From contig NZ_JAAUVN010000005.1 of the NCBI RefSeq assembly GCF_012030425.1, positions 62,001 to 126,000 of the forward strand: a stretch of DNA of 64,000 bases, written 5' to 3'. Shown in pieces: positions 26,195 through 35,092 of the stretch. The translations under genes and the position numbers were made by a program. This DNA comes from Sphingobacterium sp. B16(2022). Lineage in GTDB: Bacteria > Bacteroidota > Bacteroidia > Sphingobacteriales > Sphingobacteriaceae. The notes below the pieces were generated by a model. It searched no databases. It was given only the letters and a program-made list of their open reading frames with translations, and was not told the DNA's origin. Numbering within the stretch: the first letter of the stretch is position 1; the number at the start of each line of letters is the position of its first letter.

Positions 26195-27883
26195 ATGTGT
26201 GGTATCATCGGAGCATTTGATTTAAAGGAATCTGTCACATTAATCAGACCTCAAGTTTTAGAAATGTCTAAGCGTATACGTCATCGTGGACCAGATTGGT
26301 CAGGTATTTATAGTTCAGATCTGGCTATACTTGCGCATGAGCGACTAGCTATTGTAGATCCAAAATCGGGTAGTCAACCTTTATATAGTCCAGACGGGCA
26401 AGTTGTCTTAGCTGTTAATGGCGAAATTTACAATCATCAGGAATTGCGCGATAGTCTGCCAAATTATGATTTTGCTACACAATCTGACTCTGAGGTTGTA
26501 CTCGCTTTATATTTAGAGAAAGGACCTCAATTTATAGAAGATTTAAACGGAATTTTTGGTTTTGCTCTTTATGACGCTCGCAATGATTCATTTTTTGTCG
26601 CTCGTGACCATATGGGTATTATACCTTTATACTATGGTATGGATGATAAGGGACAATTTTTTGTTGCTTCGGAATTGAAGTCCTTAGAAGGATTTTGCAC
26701 TACTATGGATCAATTTCCTCCGGGACATTATATTTATAGCATTGAAAGTAAAGAGCCTAAGCGTTGGTATTCAAGACAATGGGAATCATATGACGCAGTT
26801 AAGGATGCTGAAACAGATATAGCTAAATTGCGTGAAGCTTTAGAAGCTGCTGTTCACCGTCAATTGATGTCTGATGTCCCTTATGGTGTCTTATTATCCG
26901 GAGGTCTAGATTCATCAGTAATTGCTGCTGTAACAAAAAAATTTGCTTCCAAACGTATAGAATCTGGTGATGAAGAAGAGGCGTGGTATCCACAATTGCA
27001 TTCTTTTGCTGTTGGATTAAAAGGTGCTCCAGATTTAATTGCTGCACAAAAAGCTGCAGACCATATTGGCACTATCCATCACGAGATTAACTTTACTATT
27101 CAGGAAGGGCTCGATGCTATCCGCGATGTTATTTACCATTTAGAAACTTATGATGTTACTACGATAAGAGCTTCTACACCGATGTATTTATTATCACGTG
27201 TGATCAAATCTATGGGGATAAAAATGGTTCTTTCAGGAGAAGGTTCTGATGAGTTATTTGGAGGATATTTGTACTTTCATAAAGCACCGAATGCTAAAGA
27301 ATTTCACGAAGAGACAGTTCGTAAATTGAAGAAATTGTATTTATATGACTGTTTGCGTGCTAATAAATCTTTAGCGGCATGGGGTGTGGAGGGACGTGTT
27401 CCATTTTTAGATAAGGAATTCATGGATGTTGCCATGACGATCAACCCAAAGGATAAAATGATTAAGGATGGTAAAATGGAAAAGTGGGTGTTACGTAAAG
27501 CATTTGAAGATTATTTACCAGAAAGTATTGCCTGGAGACAAAAAGAGCAATTTTCTGATGGTGTAGGTTATAGTTGGATCGATACTTTAAAAGAACAGGC
27601 TGAAAGTAAAGTAAGTGATGCCGTATTTGCAGGTGCGGCGGAAAGATTTCCTATCAATCCTCCTAAAAATAAGGAAGAGTTTTTATACCGTACGATCTTT
27701 GAATCACATTTCCCTTCAGATGCGGCTGCTAAAACAGTGCCCTCTGTTAAGTCTGTTGCTTGCAGTACTCCTGAAGCTTTATTATGGGATGCGTCATTTC
27801 AAAACTTAAATGATCCTTCGGGCAGAGCTGTTGCTGCGGTTCATAATGATAGTTATGTTAAAAAAGAGGTATTGGCTGATTAA
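26195..27883 (+). CDS. asnB: Asparagine synthetase B (glutamine-hydrolysing)
   Basis: 562 residues. The Ntn-type glutaminase domain starts with the nucleophile in MCGIIGAFD (Cys2 after Met removal is Cys1) and has NGEIYNHQEL; the synthetase domain has the PPi loop LSGGLDSS (about residues 234-241) and GEGSDELFGGY. It makes asparagine from aspartate, glutamine and ATP. Length and order match E. coli AsnB. Single gene with a shared downstream terminator. Confidence 0.96.
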   Translation: MCGIIGAFDLKESVTLIRPQVLEMSKRIRHRGPDWSGIYSSDLAILAHERLAIVDPKSGSQPLYSPDGQVVLAVNGEIYNHQELRDSLPNYDFATQSDSEVVLALYLEKGPQFIEDLNGIFGFALYDARNDSFFVARDHMGIIPLYYGMDDKGQFFVASELKSLEGFCTTMDQFPPGHYIYSIESKEPKRWYSRQWESYDAVKDAETDIAKLREALEAAVHRQLMSDVPYGVLLSGGLDSSVIAAVTKKFASKRIESGDEEEAWYPQLHSFAVGLKGAPDLIAAQKAADHIGTIHHEINFTIQEGLDAIRDVIYHLETYDVTTIRASTPMYLLSRVIKSMGIKMVLSGEGSDELFGGYLYFHKAPNAKEFHEETVRKLKKLYLYDCLRANKSLAAWGVEGRVPFLDKEFMDVAMTINPKDKMIKDGKMEKWVLRKAFEDYLPESIAWRQKEQFSDGVGYSWIDTLKEQAESKVSDAVFAGAAERFPINPPKNKEEFLYRTIFESHFPSDAAAKTVPSVKSVACSTPEALLWDASFQNLNDPSGRAVAAVHNDSYVKKEVLAD

Positions 27884-27908
27884 GATCTAAATTACATCGA
27901 TAAAATGG

Positions 27909-27940
27909 AAAGGCCTCATCTTTTAGTAGATGAGGCCTTT
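27909..27940. terminator. Shared terminator between asnB and murI
   Basis: AAAGGCCTCATC / GATGAGGCCTTT, 12-bp stem with an 8-nt loop and T flank; it lies between convergent genes. Confidence 0.88.
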
Positions 27941-27941
27941 T

Positions 27942-28772
27942 TTATGTGACTTTAATGTGTGTAGCTTTAATTTTTTGACCGAAAAATATTTCTGCTTTTG
28001 ATTCAAAATCAAGTGGATCATCGGTTGTATAAAATTGCATGCTTCCATTTTTAGAACTTTTGTATTCAATATCATGGTGCAGGTCCAAATATTTTTCTAA
28101 GCTTTTAGCGACGAGTGGTCCCTGTGAAATGATATTGATATGGCTGGGTACAAATTGCTTAATTACGGGTAGTAATAAGGGATAATGTGTACAGGCCAAT
28201 ATGATGGTATCAATATCAGGCGATTGTTTTAAAAGTTTTTCAATATCTTTTTCAACGAAATATTTTGCTCCTTCTGTATTGATTTCATTATTTTCAACTA
28301 AAGGTACCCAAAAAGGACAATCGTGTTGAAATACTTTTATTTCGGGATAAAATTTGTTGATTTCAATTTTGTAGGATTCCGATTTCACTGTCCCTGTTGT
28401 TGCTAGTATGCCCACCTGATTTGTTTTTGTGAATTCTTTTACAATTTCAGTTGTTGGACGAATGACACCCAGTACTTTTTTTCCAGGAGGAAGGTCATTT
28501 TGTTGGATTGAACGTAATGCTTTGGCAGAGGCTGTGTTACAAGCTAGAATAACAAGATTACATCCTAAATCAAATAACTTAAATACACATTGTTTTGTAA
28601 ATTCATAGACGGTTTCGAATGAACGGGTTCCATAAGGAATGCGAGCATTATCGCCTAGGTAGATGTAATCGTATTGAGGCAATTGTTTTTTGATCTCTTT
28701 AAATACGGATAAACCACCATATCCAGAATCAAATATCCCTATTGGACCAATTTGTTTTTTTTCTTGCTCCAT
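27942..28772 (-). CDS. murI: Glutamate racemase
   Basis: 276 residues. Both catalytic cysteines are visible, in LACNTASAKAL (Cys78) and LACTHYPLL (Cys194), together with the opening IGIFDSGYGGLSV (Asp15, Ser16). It makes D-glutamate for peptidoglycan. Cytoplasmic. A terminator hairpin separates it from the upstream GH125 gene, so it seems to have its own promoter within a tight space or to depend on readthrough. Confidence 0.96.
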   Translation of the reverse strand: MEQEKKQIGPIGIFDSGYGGLSVFKEIKKQLPQYDYIYLGDNARIPYGTRSFETVYEFTKQCVFKLFDLGCNLVILACNTASAKALRSIQQNDLPPGKKVLGVIRPTTEIVKEFTKTNQVGILATTGTVKSESYKIEINKFYPEIKVFQHDCPFWVPLVENNEINTEGAKYFVEKDIEKLLKQSPDIDTIILACTHYPLLLPVIKQFVPSHINIISQGPLVAKSLEKYLDLHHDIEYKSSKNGSMQFYTTDDPLDFESKAEIFFGQKIKATHIKVT

Positions 28773-28774
28773 AA

Positions 28775-28808
28775 AAAAGTGCTATAAGTATTACCTTATA
28801 GCACTTTT
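28775..28808 (-). terminator. Terminator after GH125 gene
   Basis: AAAAGTGCTATAAG / CTTATAGCACTTTT, 14-bp perfect stem in the 52-bp gap between GH125 and murI. Confidence 0.85.
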
Positions 28809-28824
28809 ATTACTATAGGGTAAA

Positions 28825-30249
28825 CTATATTTGTTTAAGCAAAGATGGTTTTTCTTTATAAATTTTCCATATTAATTCTCCAAATAAAGTATTTTGCCAT
28901 GCAAACCATTTTCTGGTAAAGTTTTTTGGATCGTCTTTATGAAAGGATTCGTGCATAAAACCTGTATCTCCATGTGTAGCAATCAACATTTTAACACATT
29001 CGATTACCTCTTTATCATTATTTGATGTAAAGGCACGCATCATGATAGACATTGGCCAAATGAAATCGCGACCAATATGTGGTCCACCGATACCTTCTCC
29101 AGCAGTACCTTTAAAGAAAAACGGATTGTTTTCTGATAGGATATATTGACGTGTACGTTGATATACGGGGTCTTCTACTTTTACTGCATCCAAATATGGT
29201 AATGAAAGTAAACTTGGAACGTTTGCATCATCCATCATTAAGAATGAGCCGAAGCCATCAACTTCAAAAGCATATACTTTTCCAAATTGTGGGTGATCTA
29301 TTATTCCATGTTTTTGAACAGCTGCTTCCACTTCATTGGCTAGTGCTTCCATTTTAGTGGCTAAAGTATTGTTATTTTTGACTTTTCTTAAGATTTCTGC
29401 AGATTGTCTAAGGCTGACTACTGCAAAAAGATTAGAAGGAATCAAGAAAGAAAAAACAGTTGAATCATCTGAAGGTCTAAAGCTGGAGCAAATCAAACCA
29501 ACAGGTTTAACGGGATATCCATAACCATCAACCTGCAGGGTGTCTGATCCTCTTGGCGTGGTACGCATAAATTTATATGGACCTAGATTTTCTTTACGTT
29601 GTTGCTCAATAAATGTCTGATAGATTTTTTCCTGTGCAGCTTCCCATTCTTCATTAAAAGGGCCTGCATCATTTGTTTCTTTCCAGTAGTGATAGGCGAG
29701 TCTGATGGGGTAACATAGCGAATCGATTTCCCATTTACGTTCGTGAATCCCTGGTTTCATGTCTGTATGGTCACTGAACCATTCACCTTTTTTTGTAGGA
29801 TCATTGTAGAATGCATTAGCATAAGGATCTATGTTGATGCATTTACTCTGTTTATGTATTAATCCAGAAATCAGATTTTTCAAACTTTTATCATCTTTCA
29901 TAAATGCGAGGTATGGCCATACCTGAGCGCTACTATCTCTTAACCACATCGCATCAATATCACCCGTAATTACATAGGTATAATTGCGATTATTTTCAAC
30001 ATATGGGAATACTGTTGTGTCTAAGGTATTTGGAAGACAGTTGCCAAATAACCAAGCCAATTCTTTATTACTTGTTGCTTTACCAAATGTTACAATTGCA
30101 TTTTCAATAGCTTTACTTGAAAATAGACGTTTATCTGCAGGAATACGCACTGTTGGGAATGAAGTCTGATTCGAAGCAAAAGATACTTTGCTTGCAAATA
30201 ATCCAGCACCCAATACGGCTGAATTTTGAATGAATGTTCTGCGTTTCAT
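28825..30249 (-). CDS. GH125 exo-alpha-mannosidase (DUF1237)
   Basis: 474 residues. The N-terminus is a twin-arginine signal (MKRRTFIQNSAVLGAG). The mature part has the metal-independent GH125 pattern: YTYVITGDIDAMWLRDSSAQVWPYL near residues 90-115, FSDHTDMKPGIHERKWEIDSLCYP, GTAGEGIGGPHIGRDFIWPMSI and the end GFMHESFHKDDP. The family releases mannose from alpha-1,6-linked chains such as N-glycan or yeast mannan. Exported, folded, to the periplasm. Confidence 0.92.
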   Translation of the reverse strand: MKRRTFIQNSAVLGAGLFASKVSFASNQTSFPTVRIPADKRLFSSKAIENAIVTFGKATSNKELAWLFGNCLPNTLDTTVFPYVENNRNYTYVITGDIDAMWLRDSSAQVWPYLAFMKDDKSLKNLISGLIHKQSKCINIDPYANAFYNDPTKKGEWFSDHTDMKPGIHERKWEIDSLCYPIRLAYHYWKETNDAGPFNEEWEAAQEKIYQTFIEQQRKENLGPYKFMRTTPRGSDTLQVDGYGYPVKPVGLICSSFRPSDDSTVFSFLIPSNLFAVVSLRQSAEILRKVKNNNTLATKMEALANEVEAAVQKHGIIDHPQFGKVYAFEVDGFGSFLMMDDANVPSLLSLPYLDAVKVEDPVYQRTRQYILSENNPFFFKGTAGEGIGGPHIGRDFIWPMSIMMRAFTSNNDKEVIECVKMLIATHGDTGFMHESFHKDDPKNFTRKWFAWQNTLFGELIWKIYKEKPSLLKQI

Positions 30250-30448
30250 TGTTAAATTTCAAAAAGGTTATTTATTATCATACTGGTTTTCTCTGTATTG
30301 CAAGGTAATAAAAAATCGTTAAAATGGAAAGCAAATACGTTTTAGCATGTTTTTTTTGTAAATAGTAATCTTTATAAGTTTAAAAAAGCGTTATTTTGTT
30401 TTTTAGGAATAGATTTTGCTGTCCTATTTTACTGTATAAAAAAATCTC

Positions 30449-32095
30449 ATGAAAGAAAAAGTGTCATTAAAATTTTTAGCATTTGCTGGAGTGCTTGCAC
30501 TTGGTATGCTAAATCAGAACGAATTAAGCGCACAAATTAAAAATCAACCCTATTCCTATCAACTTTCTCAAAAAATGAACGATGTACTGTATTCGCCACA
30601 TACGCGTTTACATACATCATCTAAACCATTTCTATTTACCGATGAATTATTGGCGAAGTTTGATTCTATAAAAACGAATCAGCCGGTAGCTTCGGATAAT
30701 TGGTTTATGCGTAAGATATTTAATGAACATCTTATTGAGGTAGAGAAAGATGATTATACTTTTTATGCTGATTTATTGCCCGATATGATAATTGGGAAGG
30801 ATATGATGGGAGATAAACGCCGTACTTGGATGAACTCTAGAGGTTTTCAAGCGGGAGTCACAGTGGGAGATAAATTTACATTTTACACCAGTGCAACGGA
30901 AAATCAGGCCGTTTTTCCAGAATATTTGTCGGATTATATCGATGATAGAAAAGTTATACCAGGAGAGGGGAATACAAAACATCAGTCTAATAATAAGAAA
31001 GACTGGATGAATGCAACTGCTAGTTTAACTTATGATTTTAGTAAGCATTTTCAGGCTACTGTAGCTTATGATAAGAATTTTATCGGTGATGGATACCGTT
31101 CGCTTTTATTGTCGGATTTTTCTTCTAATTATACACATTTAAAATTTACAGGTACGATTGGTAATGTTCAGTATACTTCAGTCTGGGCGTATATGAATGA
31201 TCCAACCAATAAACGTTCTAATGCCTTAGGTGAGACTGAGCGATATGGTGACGGTAAGAAGTGGGGTGTTTTTCAGTATGTGGATTACAATGCTACGAAT
31301 AGATTTTCGATTGGATTTTTCCAGGCCATCACCTGGGCAAATCGTGATGCCGCAGGTACTCGAGGTTTTGACTTTACTTATATTAACCCTGTGATGTTTT
31401 TACGTCCGGTCGAATCTAATAATTCAACATCTCCGGATAAGATGTTTTTAGGTTTGAATACAAAGTATAAAGTTCTTAAGAACATAACAGCTTATGGCCA
31501 GTTCCTATTAGGTGAATTTACGGCAAAGGAGTTTTTTGCGGGTAAAGGTTATGTGCATAATAAATGGGGAGCTCAGTTTGGTGTACGGGGATATGACATA
31601 TTTGATGTAAAAAACTTAAACTTTTTAGTTGAATACAACACAGCCAGACCTTATACCTATGCCCACTTTGATTCTGGTTCAAACTACAGTAATAATGCTG
31701 AGCCATTGGCGCATCCTTTGGGAGCTAATTTTAGAGAGGTTGTTGGTATTGCTAACTATGCATGGAAAAGATTTGATTTTTCTGCGCAGCTGAATTATAA
31801 TGAAAAGGGGTTAGATCTTGAGGATGGTTCAAATATGGGAGGTGATATTTTTCAGTCTTACCGTACTTTTGCTAACATGTATGGTAATCATATTGGGCAA
31901 GGGATAAAAAGTCAAGTCGTTTATGCAGATGCTAAAGCTGCTTATGTTCTGAATCCTAAGTATAATCTTAGATTCGAATTAGGTTATTCGCAACGTTATC
32001 AAAAGATACAATATGAGACCCCGCTAACGCATAAATCGGGTGTATTTAGTATTGGTCTTCGTTCAAGTTTTAGATCATTATATAGTGATTTTTAG
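30449..32095 (+). CDS. RemB/Wzi-like outer membrane beta-barrel protein
   Basis: 548 residues with a signal peptide (ends ELSAQ). The mature part has many alternating amphipathic strands ending in aromatic residues and closes with SIGLRSSFRSLYSDF, as outer-membrane barrels do. Segments such as FYTSATENQAVFPEYL, NFIGDGYRSLLLSDFSSNYTHLK and FDFTYINPVMFLRPVE match the pattern known from Flavobacterium RemB (gliding motility) and from Wzi-like capsule assembly proteins. I cannot separate a gliding role from capsule attachment. aroQ follows after 56 bases. Confidence 0.7.
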   Translation: MKEKVSLKFLAFAGVLALGMLNQNELSAQIKNQPYSYQLSQKMNDVLYSPHTRLHTSSKPFLFTDELLAKFDSIKTNQPVASDNWFMRKIFNEHLIEVEKDDYTFYADLLPDMIIGKDMMGDKRRTWMNSRGFQAGVTVGDKFTFYTSATENQAVFPEYLSDYIDDRKVIPGEGNTKHQSNNKKDWMNATASLTYDFSKHFQATVAYDKNFIGDGYRSLLLSDFSSNYTHLKFTGTIGNVQYTSVWAYMNDPTNKRSNALGETERYGDGKKWGVFQYVDYNATNRFSIGFFQAITWANRDAAGTRGFDFTYINPVMFLRPVESNNSTSPDKMFLGLNTKYKVLKNITAYGQFLLGEFTAKEFFAGKGYVHNKWGAQFGVRGYDIFDVKNLNFLVEYNTARPYTYAHFDSGSNYSNNAEPLAHPLGANFREVVGIANYAWKRFDFSAQLNYNEKGLDLEDGSNMGGDIFQSYRTFANMYGNHIGQGIKSQVVYADAKAAYVLNPKYNLRFELGYSQRYQKIQYETPLTHKSGVFSIGLRSSFRSLYSDF

Positions 32096-32151
32096 TCTGT
32101 AAATTGTTTAAAAGAAACCGAGCTTGGTTGCTCAAGAAGCTATTTATTTTA

Positions 32152-32574
32152 ATGAAAAACATATTAATTCTCAATGGACCTAATCTTAATTTATTAGGAG
32201 TCAGAGAAAAATCAATTTATGGAGCACAAGATTTTGATAGTTATTTTTCAACTTTAAAAAATAACTATGAATCTGTTGAGTTGAGTTATTTTCAAAGTAA
32301 TACTGAAGGATTTATTATAGATAAATTGCATGAGGTAGGTTTTGAATACGACGGTATTGTACTCAATGCAGGGGCTTATACGCATACTTCTGTTGCAATT
32401 GCTGATGCTATTGCGGCTATTAATACTCCGGTTGTAGAGGTCCATATTTCAAATGTTCATACACGGGAGGAATTTAGGCATCATTCGTATTTGTCAAAGA
32501 ATTGTGTAGGAGTCATTTGTGGCTTTGGTTTAGATAGCTATCGATTAGGAGTTGAAGCACTTCTTGCCCGCTAG
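32152..32574 (+). CDS. aroQ: 3-dehydroquinate dehydratase, type II
   Basis: 140 residues from ATG 32152; the upstream extension to 32104 is unlike the family. Motifs: ILNGPNLNLLG, catalytic Tyr23 in SIYG, YFQSNTEG, LNAGAYTHTS, catalytic His in VEVHISN and the Arg-containing end GLDSYRLGVEAL. It makes 3-dehydroshikimate in aromatic amino acid synthesis. Cytoplasmic dodecamer in the family. It may be cotranscribed with the barrel gene upstream. Confidence 0.96.
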   Translation: MKNILILNGPNLNLLGVREKSIYGAQDFDSYFSTLKNNYESVELSYFQSNTEGFIIDKLHEVGFEYDGIVLNAGAYTHTSVAIADAIAAINTPVVEVHISNVHTREEFRHHSYLSKNCVGVICGFGLDSYRLGVEALLAR

Positions 32575-32591
32575 TATTGATATTATATAAT

Positions 32592-32625
32592 AAAAAATCC
32601 CCTTGAGCGATCAAGGGGATTTTTT
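32592..32625. terminator. Shared terminator between aroQ and DPP IV gene
   Basis: AAAAATCCCCTTG / CAAGGGGATTTTT with a 6-nt loop; it lies between convergent genes. Confidence 0.9.
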
Positions 32626-32649
32626 ATTGTTTTTAATTATTCAAATCAT

Positions 32650-34824
32650 TTATTTCTTTAAATGCAGGTCAAAGTATCTGGCAATTTTTTCATACATATG
32701 AATGCGATCTTTCCCAGAAACATTATGTTCATGAGTAGGGTATAGGAAATAATCAACCTGTTTTCCTGCTTTGATACATGCTTCTACAAACTCCATACTG
32801 TGCTGTTGTACCACTACAGGGTCTTGAGCTCCGTGAATGATTAATAAGTCGCCCTTCAGCTGATCTGCTTTATCGATTAGTGTAGTCAATTTATAGCCTT
32901 CTGGATTTTCTTGAGGCATATCCATATAACGTTCTCCGTACATGACTTCATAGTATTTCCAATCCATTACTGGACCACCTGCTACTGCTGCTTTAAAGAT
33001 GTCGTTATGGTGTATCATAAATGATGTTGTCATAAATCCACCGAAACTCCAGCCGAATATACCCATCTTGTTTTGATCAACAAACGATTTGGATTTCAAA
33101 AACTCGATACCTTTCATTTGATCAGCCATCTCTGCTTGTCCTAATTGACGGTGTGTTGCTGTTGCAAATGCTCTTCCACGAGCGTCTGTTCCTCTATTGT
33201 CCATTGTGAATACAATGTAACCTTGTTGCGCCATGTACATATCAAAATAACCCGCACCGCCTAACCATTTATTGGTTACTAATTGTGAATGAGATCCTCC
33301 ATAAAGGTAATACATCACGGGATATTTTTTATTTGTGTCAAAATCACTTGGATAAATGATACGGCCAGTTAAAGGTGTTGCTCCATCTGCAGATGTCAAC
33401 GTGATAAATTCTATTTTAGGAGGATTGATCTTTCCTAAAAACGGATTTGTTGATTCCACTATCTTTTCTGTTTTACCGGATTTTGTAGCTTTTATCTGAA
33501 CAATATTTGGAGTTGTCAGATTACTGAATTGGTCTAAAATATAAGAGCCATCACTGTTTAATTTGGCATTGTGTGTTCCTGTACCCTGTGTTAATTGTAT
33601 TGTTTTACCGGTTTTAAGGTCTACTGAAAATAGCTGACGATCTAAGCCATCATTAGTGACACCTGTATAATAAATTAAATCTCCTTTTGGCGAAAAGTCG
33701 CCTAGCTGCTGTACAATAAGATTTTGATGTCCTAATTTTTTGATCAATTTACCATCAGTATTATACAGGTAAAGTTGATTGAAACCTTCTCTGTCTGATT
33801 GATATAGAAATTGTTTTGGGTTATTTGGTAAAAACAATAAATCATTTTGAGGTTCTACCCATGTCGAAGCTGTTTCTTCAAATAATGTTTTGATTAGACG
33901 ACCATCTTGTGCATTATATTGGTTAAGTTTTAGATGATTTTGTTCACGATTTAATACCCCAACATAAACTGATTGTCCAGAAGGATCCCATGTTACCGCT
34001 GTTAAAAACTGTTCTTTTGGTTCTCCCGTCGCAAGGGTAATTTTTTGTTTTGTTTTCGTATCATAAATGACCAAGGTAACTTCTTCACTTTTCATACCCG
34101 CCATCGGGTAGCGAATATCTTTGACTGAAGCTACACGCGTGTCCCATTGGATAAGCGGGTACTTAGTAACCATCGTCTCGTCTTTGCGGTAGTACAATAA
34201 TTTGTCATTTTGCGGGTTCCACCACATACCTTTTTTGATACCAAATTCTTGTCTATGCGTATAGTCACTTCCACTAAGAATACCGTCTACTGTATCTGCA
34301 GTAACAACAGTTAATTGCCCAGTATTGTCTTTAATTTGTATATTATTACCAATTAAAAAAGCTACTTTACTGTAATCTGTTGTATATTCTTGATTTGTTG
34401 CCTCCAACTTTGTTTCCAACAGATGAACTATTTCTTTATTCTTTACGTTAACAGCGATATGATAATGAGCTTGTTTCGTATAGAGTATAAAGCTGATCGT
34501 ATTTGCATCCTCCCATTTATAATCACTAGGAAAGATCTGCAAATTAATCTGCTCATTCGGAATTCTTGTTTTTAAAGCATTTTGTAAGTCATTTTTGCTC
34601 AGTATTATTTCCTCAGACCCTGTGTTCGTAGCACTTTTCTGAACTAAATTTTGATATCCCTTATCCAAATAACTAATGTTATTGCTGTTGGGTATCCAAT
34701 TGCTGCTAATAAGGGCAGTCGGGGCATATGTACGAGGTCCAAAGACTGTTTCTTCTATATTCAAGTTGCGCTGACCATAAGCCATTGAACTTGCTAATAA
34801 CAAAAGTAGCGTGAGTTTTTTCAT
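32650..34824 (-). CDS. S9 family peptidase, dipeptidyl peptidase IV-like
   Basis: 724 residues with a signal peptide (ends SMAYGQ). An N-terminal beta-propeller (about residues 40-460) is followed by an alpha/beta-hydrolase domain with Ser593 in GWSFGG, Asp668 in GAQDPV and His700 in HEHNVSG. DPP IV enzymes remove X-Pro dipeptides from peptides in the periplasm. Single gene. Confidence 0.93.
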   Translation of the reverse strand: MKKLTLLLLLASSMAYGQRNLNIEETVFGPRTYAPTALISSNWIPNSNNISYLDKGYQNLVQKSATNTGSEEIILSKNDLQNALKTRIPNEQINLQIFPSDYKWEDANTISFILYTKQAHYHIAVNVKNKEIVHLLETKLEATNQEYTTDYSKVAFLIGNNIQIKDNTGQLTVVTADTVDGILSGSDYTHRQEFGIKKGMWWNPQNDKLLYYRKDETMVTKYPLIQWDTRVASVKDIRYPMAGMKSEEVTLVIYDTKTKQKITLATGEPKEQFLTAVTWDPSGQSVYVGVLNREQNHLKLNQYNAQDGRLIKTLFEETASTWVEPQNDLLFLPNNPKQFLYQSDREGFNQLYLYNTDGKLIKKLGHQNLIVQQLGDFSPKGDLIYYTGVTNDGLDRQLFSVDLKTGKTIQLTQGTGTHNAKLNSDGSYILDQFSNLTTPNIVQIKATKSGKTEKIVESTNPFLGKINPPKIEFITLTSADGATPLTGRIIYPSDFDTNKKYPVMYYLYGGSHSQLVTNKWLGGAGYFDMYMAQQGYIVFTMDNRGTDARGRAFATATHRQLGQAEMADQMKGIEFLKSKSFVDQNKMGIFGWSFGGFMTTSFMIHHNDIFKAAVAGGPVMDWKYYEVMYGERYMDMPQENPEGYKLTTLIDKADQLKGDLLIIHGAQDPVVVQQHSMEFVEACIKAGKQVDYFLYPTHEHNVSGKDRIHMYEKIARYFDLHLKK

Positions 34825-35014
34825 GCATTTAAAGATTTTTAGTGCCTAAAATTATTGTTTTCTTTTGACTATTTCTCATTTGTGTTACTAAAGAAGGTCT
34901 TTTTTTTAAAATAAAATATTGATTTTTGATGTAAAACAATATTTTATGAATGTTTTATGGTTATATGTGAACTTTATAGGAGATGAAAATTTCTTTTTGT
35001 AGTATTTAATTTGG

Positions 35015-35022
35015 TACTTTTG
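35015..35022 (+). promoter_or_regulatory. TAnnTTTG box upstream of FUSC gene
   Basis: TACTTTTG, 70 bases before the TTG start. A TTTG at 34996-34999 is 15 bases upstream, a little close. Confidence 0.45.
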
Positions 35023-35092
35023 CAAAAGTTAAATGATTAGCATATGCATAGTCTTTTATCGATATATTTCCACATTAATAATATAACCTACA